From Cryobacterium ruanii (GTDB lineage: Bacteria > Actinomycetota > Actinomycetes > Actinomycetales > Microbacteriaceae): a DNA stretch of 64,000 nt. Made by a program: the position numbers and the translations under genes. The stretch lies in the NCBI RefSeq assembly GCF_004404055.1, contig NZ_SOHK01000005.1, forward strand, positions 310,001-374,000. The letters are read 5' to 3'. The notes under the pieces were generated by a model. The model had not been told where the DNA came from. It was given only the letters and a program-made list of their open reading frames with translations, and made no database searches. Below are positions 1 through 10,196 of this stretch, piece by piece (within the stretch, counting starts at the first letter, position 1; each line of letters starts with the position of its first letter).

Positions 1-24
1 GCACACTTACGTAGTCGACAGAAA

Positions 25-58
25 AGCCTCCTACCTCGTAGGGGGCTTCAGGTTTTTT
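25..58 (+). terminator. Rho-independent terminator of an upstream gene
   Basis: A GC-rich stem (AGCCTCCTAC pairing with GTAGGGGGCT around a CTC loop) is followed by TTCAGG and a run of six T. It probably ends a gene that lies left of the window. The rest of 59-199 shows no convincing gene. Confidence 0.6.
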
Positions 59-199
59 GTACCGCAGTCGACAAGTTCCAGCCCCGGACCCCCGGTTGGG
101 AGTGCCGGCGATCCCAATCGTCGTTCATCCGGGCTGGTCGCCGCCGGTTGACGTGGCCCAGGATGGCGGCTGAGAACCACCGAGATCGGCTGTGAAATC

Positions 200-469
200 A
201 TGGATGCATTACTGGACAATCAGATTGTCGAGCAGCTCGACTTCGAGTCTCTTTTGCCCTGCGAGGGCGTGCATCATGATCGCGGATTAAGCGGTCACGA
301 TCCGGCCGAATCGGGCGGGTTCATGGTGATATCACCGTGCTGCGGTCCTAAGGTTATCCAGTGCTCCTCACGGGTTGACGCCATGCGCGTCTCCGGCGTG
401 CTCTATTGCGGCGCCTGCCAGCACGAGCACCTGACAAGCGAATACCAGTTCGTTCCGCTGCAGCTGTAG
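200..469 (+). CDS. Small Cys-rich hypothetical protein
   Basis: I do not recognise this 89-residue protein. Its C-terminal half has a SPCCGP motif, one more Cys, and a YCGACQHEH motif, an arrangement that resembles a small zinc-ribbon or metal-binding knuckle. The N-terminal half is acidic and has no membrane segment or signal peptide. The ATG at 200 has no strong Shine-Dalgarno sequence. It stands alone, with the upstream terminator before it and an EamA transporter gene 84 bp after it. The codon pattern and conserved-looking Cys pairs make it more likely real than chance, but the function is unknown. Confidence 0.5.
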   Translation: MDALLDNQIVEQLDFESLLPCEGVHHDRGLSGHDPAESGGFMVISPCCGPKVIQCSSRVDAMRVSGVLYCGACQHEHLTSEYQFVPLQL

Positions 470-553
470 GCGACCGCGCGCGAACGCATTCTCAGAGCGG
501 ATGCCGCGGGCGGTACTGTCGAGGGGTGCCCTGACGGCGCCGACAGGAGCAGT

Positions 554-1438
554 GTGCGTACCCAGCGGGAGAAACTGAGCGGTGCGGGAGCTCAGATCGC
601 GACCGAGGTCAGCATCAATTTCGGGTCGTCATTGGCCGGGCTGCTCATTCCGGTCGTCGGCTCACCCATTGTCGTTGCGGCCCGCCAGATTGTCATGGTC
701 ATCGTCGTGCTGCCGTTCGCCCGGCCCCGAATAAAAAACCTGACCTGGGCTCGAATCTGGCCGCCGCTGGCGCTCGGTGTCGTGCTCGCTGTCATGAACC
801 TCAGCTTTTACCAGGCTGTGACCATGCTCGGACTTGGCGTCGCCGCGACGATCGAATTTCTTGGGCCTTTTGCCCTCGCCCTCGTCACCAGCCGCCGCAT
901 CCTGGACTTCGTCTGCGCCGCGGCTGCCGCCGGGGGAGTCTTCCTCCTGACCTGGTCGGACGGAGAGCTCGACCTGCTCGGCATCGTGCTCGCTCTGACC
1001 GCGGCGGCCGCCTGGTTTTGCTACATCGTGCTGACTCGCCGGGTGGCGACGGAGTTCGCCGGCCTCGAAGGTATCTCGATCGCGAGCCTCGTCAGCCTCG
1101 TCATCGTGGTTCCGATCGCGCTGTTCACTCTGGACGTCTCCGCCTTCACCTGGGGCGTGGTCGGGTTGCTCCTGCTCGTCGGCGTCGTCTCCTCGGCCTT
1201 TCCGTACACGCTCGATACCTACATTCTGCGTCGGATCAGCCCTCGGCTGTACGCGATAATCACGAGTTTCGGCCCGGTGATCGCGGCCGGTTTCGGTGCA
1301 CTCGTGCTCGGCGAAACGTTCACCCTGCTGCAGCAGATCGCCATCGTCGTCGTGTGCGTCGCCGCCGGAGCGGCGATCGCAACCCAGCGCGATCGACCGA
1401 CCTCCGACCTCGAACTGACCGCGACCGCGATTCCGTAG
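554..1438 (+). CDS. EamA/DMT-family transporter (RhtA-like)
   Basis: This 294-residue inner-membrane protein has about ten hydrophobic segments in two repeated halves, the layout of the drug/metabolite transporter superfamily. The stretch EFLGPFALALV near residue 100 and the second-half SFGPVIAAGFGALVLGE match the RhtA/YdcZ-like EamA proteins that export amino acids or small metabolites. The GTG start at 554 is set by AGGAG five bases upstream. It is a single-gene unit facing the MFS gene on the other strand. The substrate cannot be read from the sequence. Confidence 0.85.
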   Translation: MRTQREKLSGAGAQIATEVSINFGSSLAGLLIPVVGSPIVVAARQIVMVIVVLPFARPRIKNLTWARIWPPLALGVVLAVMNLSFYQAVTMLGLGVAATIEFLGPFALALVTSRRILDFVCAAAAAGGVFLLTWSDGELDLLGIVLALTAAAAWFCYIVLTRRVATEFAGLEGISIASLVSLVIVVPIALFTLDVSAFTWGVVGLLLLVGVVSSAFPYTLDTYILRRISPRLYAIITSFGPVIAAGFGALVLGETFTLLQQIAIVVVCVAAGAAIATQRDRPTSDLELTATAIP

Positions 1439-1643
1439 GGCGGGCCGGCCTGCACGGCCGGTTACAGGCATCCGCTCGTCGACCGGCACTCATCGATGCG
1501 GCTACTCGAGTGCAGGCCGAGGTGCGCGGCGGGCAGCGGAGCGAGCGTAAGCCCAAGAACTCGCGACAGAATTTCTGCCCGCGAAGAAATTGCAGGAGGT
1601 ATGCGCGGGGAGGAGGGGAAACAGGGGGAGGCACCCCGGGCAA
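1439..1643. other. Intergenic region between convergent genes
   Basis: About 205 bp separate two convergent transporter genes. A GGCCG/CGGCC inverted repeat near 1444-1462 may act as a terminator, but no clear T tract follows it. I see no gene or RNA in the rest. Confidence 0.3.
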
Positions 1644-2912
1644 TTAATCCAGGCTGCGGGGGCGGTGGGGAGCGAAGCGGGGAATATAGCGGCCGAGCAG
1701 CACGGCGCCGAACAGGCCGAAGCCCCCGATGATGCCGCTCGCGATCGACAGGGAGGCGAGCGCGGTGATGCCGGCCACGGCGAGCGGCGCGGTGGCGCTG
1801 CCGAAATCGGCGGTGAACCGCCATGCCCCGAGGAACGGTGCCGGACACCGCTGCGGAGCGAGGTCGGCGCCGAGCGTCATGAGCAGGCCGCTGCCGATGC
1901 CGTTGGCCAGGGAGAGGAACATCGCGACACCGATGAACCAGCCAACGTTGCTCGGCAGATCGTGCGTGAACGCGAGCGCGAGGTGGCCGAGTCCGAGGCC
2001 GATCATCGAGGGCACTGCGCTCCAGATGCGGCCGAAGCGGTCCATGATCTGGCCGCTGAAATAGAACAATACGAAGTCGATGCCGCCGGCGATGCCGATG
2101 ATGAGGGCCGTATCAGGCGCGCTCACCCCGATGCTGACCGCCCAGAGCGGCAACATGACCGTGCGGCTGGCCCGCATCGCGCCTACGAGCGCTGCGCCGG
2201 CGCCGAGCCGTACGAGCACGCTGCGATGGGCGCGGATGGTCTGGAACAGGCCGTCAGCGGCGGTGGGCACGGCGGGAGTCGCCGGTCCGGCATCCGATGT
2301 CGGTGCAATCTTGGACACGGCCGGAGCCGTGAAGTCGCGGGTGGGATCGGGCAGAATCACCAGCATCGTGACGGCGAGCACGCAGCAGACGATGAACACC
2401 CAGAACGCCGCCTGGGTGCTGCCGGTGAGGTGGATGAGCGCGGCGGACAGGAACGGGCCCACGAACCAGCCGGCCCGAAAAACTCCGCCGAGGGTCGACA
2501 GTGCGCGGGCTCGATAGACGAGCGGAACGTAGCTCGTCATGAAGGCGTGCCGGGCGAGGGCGAAAACGGCGGTGGCGATGCCGATCAGAAAGATTCCAAC
2601 GCCGAGCACGAGCGGGTTGGGCGCCATCAGACAGATGATTACGGCGCCGATAGTGACCAGGGAGGCCCAGATCATCGAATTTCGTTCGCCGATGCGGGCT
2701 ACGATCCAGCCGCTCGGAATATCGCCGACCAGTTCGCCGAACATGATCATGGCGGCGATCACCCCGGCGATGGCGAGGGTGGCGCCGAGGTCGTTGGCGA
2801 CCAGCGGAATGAGCGGAATGATCGCGCCCTCGCCGATCGAGAACAGCAGGGTGGGCAGAAAAGCCGTCAGGGCGATGGATCGCAGGTTGAGGGGTCGCTG
2901 CGTATTGCTCAT
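1644..2912 (-). CDS. MFS transporter
   Basis: A 422-residue major facilitator protein with about twelve membrane spans. The first half carries a motif-A-like loop (residues about 65-75) and a long hydrophilic loop follows TM6, near residues 195-225. This layout fits a drug or metabolite exporter of the DHA1 type; the substrate is unknown. It is transcribed divergently from prfB across only 40 bp (2913-2952), so the two promoters must overlap. Confidence 0.85.
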   Translation of the reverse strand: MSNTQRPLNLRSIALTAFLPTLLFSIGEGAIIPLIPLVANDLGATLAIAGVIAAMIMFGELVGDIPSGWIVARIGERNSMIWASLVTIGAVIICLMAPNPLVLGVGIFLIGIATAVFALARHAFMTSYVPLVYRARALSTLGGVFRAGWFVGPFLSAALIHLTGSTQAAFWVFIVCCVLAVTMLVILPDPTRDFTAPAVSKIAPTSDAGPATPAVPTAADGLFQTIRAHRSVLVRLGAGAALVGAMRASRTVMLPLWAVSIGVSAPDTALIIGIAGGIDFVLFYFSGQIMDRFGRIWSAVPSMIGLGLGHLALAFTHDLPSNVGWFIGVAMFLSLANGIGSGLLMTLGADLAPQRCPAPFLGAWRFTADFGSATAPLAVAGITALASLSIASGIIGGFGLFGAVLLGRYIPRFAPHRPRSLD

Positions 2913-2937
2913 CAGAATCGATGCTACGCCAGCCCGG

Positions 2938-2943
2938 TAGGCT
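2938..2943 (+). promoter_or_regulatory. Candidate -10 element of prfB (near-leaderless)
   Basis: TAGGCT fits the actinobacterial TANNNT -10 consensus and ends nine bases before the prfB ATG. The predicted transcript would therefore have a leader of only two or three bases. No recognisable -35 or Shine-Dalgarno is present. Confidence 0.4.
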
Positions 2944-2952
2944 GGTCAGAAC

Positions 2953-4065
2953 ATGATTGACTTGGATTTCTCAGTACAGATCGCCGCGCTGCGGACCACG
3001 TTCGGCGACATCCGCTCGGTGATCGACGTCGATCGACTGCGCGCGGACATCGACGACCTCAGCGGCGAGGCCGGAATGCCCGACTTGTGGGACGACACTG
3101 AGCACGCCCAGAAGGTGACGAGCGACCTCAGTCACCGACAGTCGCAACTGGCGCGCATCGAGAGCATCACGACCCGGCTCGACGACCTCGAGACGCTCGT
3201 GGAGATGGCGAACGACGGCCAGGGCGACCAGGAACTCGCCGATGAGGCAGCGCACGAGCTCACCAGCCTGCAGAAACTGCTCGGCGAGCTCGAGGTGCAG
3301 ACCCTGCTCAATGGTGAATTCGACGAACGCAACGCCGTTATCACGATTCGCGCCGGCGCCGGGGGAGTCGATGCCGCGGACTTCGCCGAGATGCTGCTGC
3401 GCATGTACCTGCGGTACGCGGAGCAGCACAACTGGCGCACGAGCGTCCTCGACATCAGTTATGCCGAGGAAGCCGGTATCAAGAGCGCGACCTTCGAGGT
3501 CGACGCAGCATACGCCTTCGGCACGCTCAGCGTCGAGGCCGGCACGCACCGCCTGGTGCGGATGAGCCCGTTCAACTCGGCCGGAAAACGCCAGACCTCC
3601 TTCGCCGCGGTCGAGGTGGTGCCGCTGATCGAACAGACGGAGTCGATCGAGGTGCCCGACGGTGATATTCGCGTCGACGTGTTCCGCTCGAGCGGCCCCG
3701 GCGGCCAGTCGGTCAACACCACCGACTCCGCCGTGCGGATCACCCACCTGCCCACCGGCACCGTGGTGAGCTGTCAGAACGAGAAGAGCCAGATCCAGAA
3801 CCGGGCTGCCGCCATGCGCGTGCTGCAGTCCCGCCTGCTGGTGCTCGAGCGCGAGAAGGAAGCCGCGACCAAGAAGGAACTCGCCGGCAACATCACGGCG
3901 AGCTGGGGAGACCAGATGCGCAGCTACGTGCTCGCGCCGTATCAAATGGTCAAGGACCTGCGCACCGAGTACGAGGTCAACAACCCCAGCAACGTGTTCG
4001 ACGGCGACCTTGACGGATTCATCTCGGCCGGCATCCGCTGGCGCAAGAAGGCACCCGAAGACTAA
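2953..4065 (+). CDS. prfB: Peptide chain release factor 2
   Basis: RF2 recognises UGA and UAA stop codons in the ribosomal A site and triggers peptide release. The 370-residue protein has the RF2 codon-reading tripeptide SPF at residues 205-207 and the catalytic GGQ at 250-252. Its length is usual for the family. Unlike the E. coli gene it reads straight through near codon 25, so the autoregulatory +1 frameshift is absent, as in many actinobacteria. It heads the conserved actinobacterial order prfB-ftsE-ftsX-smpB-ssrA. The start is the only ATG after the divergent promoter region. Confidence 0.97.
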   Translation: MIDLDFSVQIAALRTTFGDIRSVIDVDRLRADIDDLSGEAGMPDLWDDTEHAQKVTSDLSHRQSQLARIESITTRLDDLETLVEMANDGQGDQELADEAAHELTSLQKLLGELEVQTLLNGEFDERNAVITIRAGAGGVDAADFAEMLLRMYLRYAEQHNWRTSVLDISYAEEAGIKSATFEVDAAYAFGTLSVEAGTHRLVRMSPFNSAGKRQTSFAAVEVVPLIEQTESIEVPDGDIRVDVFRSSGPGGQSVNTTDSAVRITHLPTGTVVSCQNEKSQIQNRAAAMRVLQSRLLVLEREKEAATKKELAGNITASWGDQMRSYVLAPYQMVKDLRTEYEVNNPSNVFDGDLDGFISAGIRWRKKAPED

Positions 4066-4126
4066 AGGCTTGCTGGGGCTTGGGCCCCGCGGGTATGTCG
4101 CTGTAGGGAAAACGGCTTCGGTTGCC

Positions 4127-4132
4127 TAGGCT
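4127..4132 (+). promoter_or_regulatory. Candidate -10 element of ftsE (leaderless)
   Basis: TAGGCT ends nine bases before the ftsE ATG at 4142, and no Shine-Dalgarno lies between. This suggests transcription starting at or within two bases of the start codon. Confidence 0.4.
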
Positions 4133-4141
4133 CTAAGAGCT

Positions 4142-5320
4142 ATGATCCGTTTTGATCACATAACCAAGAAGTACCCCGGCACCTCTCGGCCGGCACTGAA
4201 CTCGATCGACGTCGAGATTCTGCGAGGCGAATTCGTCTTTCTGGTCGGCGCCTCCGGATCGGGCAAATCGAGCTGCCTGCGGCTCGTGCTCAAGGAGGAA
4301 AAGCCAACCAGCGGCAGCATTCACGTGTTGGGCCAGGACCTGCGGTCGATCTCGAACCGCAAGGTGCCCTACTTTCGCCGCAACATGGGCGTGGTCTTTC
4401 AGGACTTCCGCCTGCTGCCGAACAAGACCGTGTTCGACAACGTGGCGTTCAGCCTGCAGGTCATCGGTAAGAGCCGCGGCTTCATCCAGGAAGCCGTGCC
4501 CGACACACTCAAGATGGTCGGTCTCGCTGAAAAAGCACAGCGTCTGCCGCACGAACTCTCGGGTGGTGAGCAGCAGCGCGTGGCCATCGCCCGCGCCATC
4601 GTGAACAAGCCGCAGATTCTGCTGGCCGACGAGCCCACCGGAAACCTCGACCCCACCACGAGCGCTGAGATCATGTCGCTGCTGGCTAGCATCAACGCCG
4701 GTGGGACCACCGTGATCATGGCCACCCACGAGGCCGGAATCGTCGACAAGATGCAGCGCCGCGTGATCGAACTGGTCCACGGCGAGATCGTGCGTGACGA
4801 GCGGCAGGGCGGCTACGCGACCGCCTCCATTCCCACCATCCTTCCCACTGCCACTGCCACTGCCACTGCCACTGCCGCAGCCCCAGCGGATTCCCCCGCC
4901 AGCGACCCGGCGTCCGTCGCGCCGGTCTACGCCCGGCCCGCAGTGGCGTCCGAGCCCGAACCGGCACTGACGCACCCCTCGGCTCCGGTTCCGGAGACCT
5001 CCGTGTCGCTGCATCAGGCCGCGGCCGCCGCGGTCGCTGCTGCAGCCGCCGAGCCGGTCGCCACACCGGATGTCAGACGGGATACCGTGAAGCCGGCCCC
5101 GGTCGCCGGCGCGCCGAGCCCGGTACCGATTCCGGTGCCGAACCCGGTGCCAGCCGATGCCGCCCCGGCCGCCCCGGTGTCGCCGATGACGCGCCCGGTG
5201 CTGCTGGTCGCCGCCCACGACGACCCTGAGCAGCTCACGCTCGCCGAGAAACTCGGCCTGCGAGCGCCCGGAGAGAAACCCGACCAAACGGGCGAGCAGA
5301 ACGTGGGACCGACCCGATGA
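4142..5320 (+). CDS. ftsE: Cell division ATP-binding protein FtsE with long C-terminal extension
   Basis: FtsE is the cytoplasmic ATPase of the FtsEX complex, which controls septal peptidoglycan hydrolases. Residues 1-229 form a complete ABC ATPase: Walker [10 protein letters not shown] at 36-44, signature LSGGEQQR near 141, and Walker B LLADEP just after. A typical FtsE ends here. This one has about 160 more residues rich in Pro, Ala, Val and Thr, with no predicted fold. The tail begins with a Thr-Ala repeat encoded by a CCACTG microsatellite. The stop overlaps the ftsX start by ATGA, so the pair is translationally coupled. Confidence 0.95.
   Translation: MIRFDHITKKYPGTSRPALNSIDVEILRGEFVFLVGASGSGKSSCLRLVLKEEKPTSGSIHVLGQDLRSISNRKVPYFRRNMGVVFQDFRLLPNKTVFDNVAFSLQVIGKSRGFIQEAVPDTLKMVGLAEKAQRLPHELSGGEQQRVAIARAIVNKPQILLADEPTGNLDPTTSAEIMSLLASINAGGTTVIMATHEAGIVDKMQRRVIELVHGEIVRDERQGGYATASIPTILPTATATATATAAAPADSPASDPASVAPVYARPAVASEPEPALTHPSAPVPETSVSLHQAAAAAVAAAAAEPVATPDVRRDTVKPAPVAGAPSPVPIPVPNPVPADAAPAAPVSPMTRPVLLVAAHDDPEQLTLAEKLGLRAPGEKPDQTGEQNVGPTR
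4845..4874 (+). repeat. Hexanucleotide microsatellite (CCACTG)x5 inside ftsE
   Basis: Five perfect tandem copies of CCACTG encode a Thr-Ala repeat at about residues 235-245 of FtsE, exactly where the ABC domain gives way to the extension. The unit is six bases, so copy-number change would keep the frame and vary only the linker length. Confidence 0.9.
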
Positions 5321-6231
5321 GGCTCGGACTGGTGCTATCCGAAGCTGCGAACGGCCTGCGGCGGAACGCCTCGATGGTCGTCTCCGTCGTGCTCGTGACC
5401 TTCATCTCGCTCACCTTCGTCGGCGCCGCCGTACTCATGCAGATGCAAATCGGCCAGATGAAGAACTTCTGGTACGACAAGGCTCAGGTCGGCATCTACA
5501 TGTGTTCCGATATATCGCCGGGTGAGACGTGCACCGGCGGTGACGCCTCGCCGGAGCAGATTGCCGCCGTTGAGGCCCAACTCAAGTCGCCGACACTCGC
5601 GTCGTTCATCGACAACTACTACTTCGAGACGCACGAGCAGGCCTTCGAGAACTTCAAGAAGCAGTTCGCAGGCAACCCGGTGGCCGACTATGTTACCGCC
5701 GACCAGCTCAACCAGACCTTCTGGGTCAACCTCAAGGATCCGTCCCAGTCCGCGGTGTTGGTGGAGAGTCTGTCGGGGGTCGCCGGCGTTGAAAACGTCG
5801 CCGACCAGCGCAAATACCTCGACCAGATCTTTTCCGTGCTCAATGTGGCGAGCTACACCGCCATCGGAATCGCCGGACTGATGCTGATCGCGGCGGCGCT
5901 GCTGATTGCCACGACCATCCGGTTGTCGGCCTTCTCGAGGCGCCGGGAACTCGGCATCATGCGCCTGGTGGGCGCGAGTAACCGGTTCATCCAGACGCCG
6001 TTCATCCTGGAGGGGGTGTTCGCAGCTCTCCTCGGTTCGCTGCTGGCCGGCGGCGCGGTCGTGGCGCTCGTCTACTTCTTCGTGCAGGGCTACCTCGGGG
6101 CGAGACTCACCGGATTCGCCCTGGTCGGTATGGACGATGCGCTCGTCGTGGTGCCCATCCTGCTGGTGGTCGGTGCGGTGCTCGCCGCGTTCTCGGCGAA
6201 CTTCGCGATCACCCGCTACCTCAAGGTCTAA
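5317..6231 (+). CDS. ftsX: Cell division membrane protein FtsX
   Basis: This 304-residue protein is the membrane partner of FtsE and passes the ATPase cycle to extracellular peptidoglycan hydrolases. It has one N-terminal membrane segment (about residues 20-45), an extracellular domain of about 120 residues, and three C-terminal membrane segments, the standard FtsX layout. The extracellular domain has a Cys pair ([10 protein letters not shown], near residues 66-75) that could form a disulfide. The ATG overlaps the ftsE stop as ATGA. Confidence 0.95.
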   Translation: MRLGLVLSEAANGLRRNASMVVSVVLVTFISLTFVGAAVLMQMQIGQMKNFWYDKAQVGIYMCSDISPGETCTGGDASPEQIAAVEAQLKSPTLASFIDNYYFETHEQAFENFKKQFAGNPVADYVTADQLNQTFWVNLKDPSQSAVLVESLSGVAGVENVADQRKYLDQIFSVLNVASYTAIGIAGLMLIAAALLIATTIRLSAFSRRRELGIMRLVGASNRFIQTPFILEGVFAALLGSLLAGGAVVALVYFFVQGYLGARLTGFALVGMDDALVVVPILLVVGAVLAAFSANFAITRYLKV

Positions 6232-6356
6232 TCATCGAGCGGATGCCGGCGGCCGGTTGGCCGTGCCGTTCGACTGCCGGCACCCGCTAGACTGGTGGGC
6301 TGTCTGCCGGACCGGCCGACGGCATCCGCTTGAAAAGTAGGAATAGAGGTGAACAC

Positions 6357-6833
6357 ATGCCCAGGGAACGTGGCGAAAAGGTCGTGGCGACCAACCGCAA
6401 GGCCCGACATGACTACCTCATCAGTGACACCTACGAGGCTGGCATGGTCTTGAGTGGTACCGAGGTCAAGTCTTTGCGAGCCGGACGAGCGACCCTGGTC
6501 GACGGCTACGCCTTCATTGAGGGCGGTGAGGCCTGGCTCGATGCGGTGCACATTCCGGAGTATTCCGGTGGATCGTGGACAAACCACCCGCCGCGTCGCA
6601 AGCGTAAGCTCCTCCTGCACAAGAAGGAGATCGTGAAGATCAGCCACAAGACCAAAGAGGGCGGCTACACCCTTATTCCGCTGCGCATTTATTTCGCGGA
6701 CGGCCGGGCCAAGGTGGAGATCGCCGTGGCCAAGGGTAAGAAGGAGTACGACAAGCGCCAGACTCTGCGGGAACGCACCGACAAGCGCGAATCGGACCGT
6801 GCGATGTCGGCGCAGCGCCACCTCGGCGACTAG
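6357..6833 (+). CDS. smpB: SsrA-binding protein SmpB
   Basis: SmpB binds tmRNA and brings it to stalled ribosomes for trans-translation. The 158-residue protein has the family's N-terminal NRKARHDY motif, the GTEVKSLR segment and a basic C-terminal tail. I chose ATG 6357 because AGAGGTG sits just upstream; an in-frame TTG at 6330 would add nine residues but lacks a ribosome site. The gene lies directly upstream of ssrA, its functional partner. Confidence 0.97.
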   Translation: MPRERGEKVVATNRKARHDYLISDTYEAGMVLSGTEVKSLRAGRATLVDGYAFIEGGEAWLDAVHIPEYSGGSWTNHPPRRKRKLLLHKKEIVKISHKTKEGGYTLIPLRIYFADGRAKVEIAVAKGKKEYDKRQTLRERTDKRESDRAMSAQRHLGD

Positions 6834-6853
6834 CCAGGCACATTTGTTCGTTG

Positions 6854-6859
6854 TAGGAT
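6854..6859 (+). promoter_or_regulatory. Candidate -10 element of the tmRNA precursor
   Basis: TAGGAT fits TANNNT and lies about 100 bases before the mature tmRNA 5' end, downstream of the smpB stop. If used, it gives a precursor leader of about 90 bases that contains the left arm of the inverted repeat at 6897-6910. No clear -35 was found. Confidence 0.3.
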
Positions 6860-6896
6860 AGAGGGCTGCACCGAAAACGGTTCAGCTTGGTAACTC

Positions 6897-7353
6897 AACA
6901 GCGTGTGACACGAATCCATTGCTTGCGCTTTCACTGTATGGAGCGCGCGATGTGTATGGGGATGATCGGTTTCGACACTGTTTGCGCAATTGTGAGAAGC
7001 GGGTCGAGGATGCAGGGTTATCTCGTAAACGATCTCTGCAAAACAATAAGTGCCAATTCAAAGCGCACTGACTTCGCTCTCGCTGCCTAAGCGAAAGCAC
7101 TAAAGAAGTCCGCCAGACCGGGAATGCTCTCTACCCGGATCCTGACGCCATTTAGAGAGATTGCTTCTACATTGAGCCACGGGGTGTAGAGGGACTTAAA
7201 CGAAGGCTGGGCCTGTCGGAGTAGATGCCAGCGGCAAATTCCGGGGCCGAGAAAGCGATTTCACTGGATACACCCGTAGAAGGCATATGACCACAGCAGT
7301 GGACCGGGGTTCAATTCCCCGCATCTCCACCATCGGTTCTGTCACACGCTGTT
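6897..7353 (+). repeat. 14-bp perfect inverted repeat bracketing the tmRNA
   Basis: AACAGCGTGTGACA at 6897-6910 is the exact reverse complement of TGTCACACGCTGTT at 7340-7353. The two arms lie just outside the mature tmRNA, with 47 bases of leader and 7 of trailer between. In the precursor RNA they can form a long-range helix that closes the whole molecule, which suggests a processing or folding role. Confidence 0.8.
6958..7332 (+). ncRNA. ssrA: Transfer-messenger RNA
   Basis: tmRNA rescues stalled ribosomes and tags the unfinished protein for proteolysis. The 5' GGGGATG pairs with CATCTCC at 7322-7328 to form the tRNA-like acceptor stem, and the 3' end ACCA is encoded. GATCGGTTTCGAC at the 5' end and GGTTCAATTCC in the T arm are the usual conserved segments. 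The resume codon is GCC at 7052-7054, after AATAAGT, and the encoded tag is ANSKRTDFALAA with TAA at 7088-7090. The 375-base length is normal for one-piece actinobacterial tmRNA. Confidence 0.97.
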
Positions 7354-7365
7354 TTGTTGCTCCTC

Positions 7366-7400
7366 ATCAGGCCGCCCGCTGGGCGGCCTGATTTGGTTTA
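7366..7400. terminator. Terminator between ssrA and the CO dehydrogenase operon
   Basis: The stem ATCAGGCCGCCC / GGGCGGCCTGAT has a GCT loop and is followed by TTGGTTT. It sits between the convergent ssrA and PIG-L gene ends and may serve both strands. Confidence 0.8.
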
Positions 7401-7408
7401 AAGCTCGC

Positions 7409-8136
7409 TCAGCGCAGGCGCAGGCCGACCGCGGTGCGGATAGGGTCGCGCTGGCCGCCGGAGTGCACGATGTCGTTGCCATCGATACGGAGCTGGCTGG
7501 CGTGGCAGCGGAGGGCAGCCACGACGGTGCCGCGCTGGGAATCGAGGTCGAACCATTCCGCAGCCGCTGCGGGCCTGTCGAGAATCTCGGCGTAGGGGAT
7601 CGCGAGCGCTCGGCTGGCGGCGAGGGCGGCGTCGTGCACGCGCACGTGGTCGGGATGGCCGTAACCGCCGGTGGCGTCGTAGCTGATGACGAGGTCAGGT
7701 CGCCCGTGTTGCAGAACCGCGACGAGATCGTCGGTGACCTCGGTGAGCGGCGCACGAGCGAGGGCATCCGCTTCGGAATCGGCGGCCGGACCTGCCAGGC
7801 CGGGGCGGATCCACTCCATGCCGGAGTCGCGGTAGCGGCGTTCGGGCAGCCCGGGCGTGCGTGCCGGTGCCTCGCCGAGCCAGAAGCCCTCATTGACGCC
7901 GAGTGTGAGGGCGGCGCGCTCGAGTTCGCGTTCGCGCTCCTCGGCCAGGGCGGGGGTTCCGGCGAGCGAGTGGAGCGGCCCAGCGACGACGTCTCCGCGT
8001 TCCCCTCGGGTGGCAGTGACCAGGCTGATGCGGATGCCGCGGCTCGCGAGATGGGCGATGAGGCCGCCGGTGCTGATGGTCTCGTCGTCGGGATGCGCGT
8101 GCACGAACAGCACCGAGGCGACGGAGTCGAGCAGGC

Positions 8137-8140
<4 letters not shown>
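7409..8140 (-). CDS. PIG-L family zinc deacetylase
   Basis: The family removes acetyl groups from N-acetylglucosamine-type sugars (MshB, Mca and LmbE relatives). The 243-residue protein has the zinc motif AHPDDE at residues 15-20 and a distal HPDHVRVH motif that supplies the third ligand. I chose ATG 8140 because it overlaps the xdhC stop as ATGA, and the longer in-frame extension is low-complexity Arg/Pro. It is the last gene of the CO dehydrogenase operon. A role in cofactor maturation or in mycothiol chemistry is possible, but neither is shown. Confidence 0.85.
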
Positions 8141-9321
<1,181 letters not shown>

Positions 9322-9344
9322 GTCGGTATCCCATCGGTCGTGGG

Positions 9345-10196
9345 TCAGCGGCCGGACGCGCGCCGACCAATTCGGTATGCGATGAACGCTACCGTGGCCA
9401 GCAGCCCCAGAAGTTTCACCGGGTCGGCTAGCTGGTCGGTGATGACGCCCTTGACGAGGCTCATCGCGTCGAGACTTGGCGCGGCGGCTGGTGTCGACCG
9501 GTGCGGCGTGGCTCGGTGCCCGCCCGACGGCGCGACGCCGGGAGGCACCGGGCGCGGCGGCAGTCCTCGCCGCGGCGCGGCATCCGCCTGGACGTTGGGC
9601 AGCGTGTCTGCGGCGGGGGCGTTTCCGGGCGGAACGTCACTCAGGTCGGCGACGGCCCGCGGGGCGGCCTGGGCGAGAGTTTCGGGGTCGTCGACGTGCT
9701 CGCCGACCGGCGCAGCGGCATCCGTTTCGGCGCCTAAATCGGCTGCGTCACCGCTCTCGATCAAACCCTGCAGGTTGCCGGCGAACAGGGCCATCATCTG
9801 CTCGGTAACGCTGCTGATGACGCCCTTGCCCATGGCGGCCGCCTTGCCCGACAGCGACAGGTCGGCGCTGACCGTGCCCTGGGTGACTCCGTCGGCTTCG
9901 ACCAGTACGAGCGTGACCGTGGCCTGGGCAGTGCCCTGCCCGCGGGTCTCCTGCGCCTTGCCGGAGAAGACGGCGCGATGCCCCGCGGCGTCGCGTTCGT
10001 CGACGTTCATCTGGCCGCGGTACTGCATAGTCACCGGGCCGAGCTTGACCTTCATTCCGACCTGGTAGTTGTCGTCGGAGAGCTTGTTCAGAATCTGCGC
10101 GCCCGGCACACAGCCGGCAACGCGTTCGAAGTCCATCAGGGTGTTCCAGACCGTGTCGACGGGGGCGATGACGGTGAAGGTACTGTCGAGTTGCAT
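9345..10196 (-). CDS. coxG: CoxG-like SRPBCC protein with C-terminal membrane anchor
   Basis: CoxG proteins are encoded with CO dehydrogenases and are proposed to recruit the enzyme to the membrane. Residues 1-150 are the SRPBCC fold of the CoxG family (VIAPVDTVWNTLMDFERVAGCVPG near the start). A Pro/Ala-rich linker follows, then a single hydrophobic segment near residues 258-275 with a basic tail, which fits a C-terminal anchor. The ATG shares a base with the coxE stop, so the two are coupled. Confidence 0.88.
   Translation of the reverse strand: MQLDSTFTVIAPVDTVWNTLMDFERVAGCVPGAQILNKLSDDNYQVGMKVKLGPVTMQYRGQMNVDERDAAGHRAVFSGKAQETRGQGTAQATVTLVLVEADGVTQGTVSADLSLSGKAAAMGKGVISSVTEQMMALFAGNLQGLIESGDAADLGAETDAAAPVGEHVDDPETLAQAAPRAVADLSDVPPGNAPAADTLPNVQADAAPRRGLPPRPVPPGVAPSGGHRATPHRSTPAAAPSLDAMSLVKGVITDQLADPVKLLGLLATVAFIAYRIGRRASGR

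Noticed and set aside
1590-2960. 456-residue frame opposite the MFS gene
   Set aside because: Its composition is that of an antisense frame (Glu, His, Gly, Arg), while the minus strand encodes a full MFS transporter.
2953-3100. RF2 programmed frameshift
   Set aside because: The prfB frame runs without an in-frame stop from the ATG, so no frameshift is needed.
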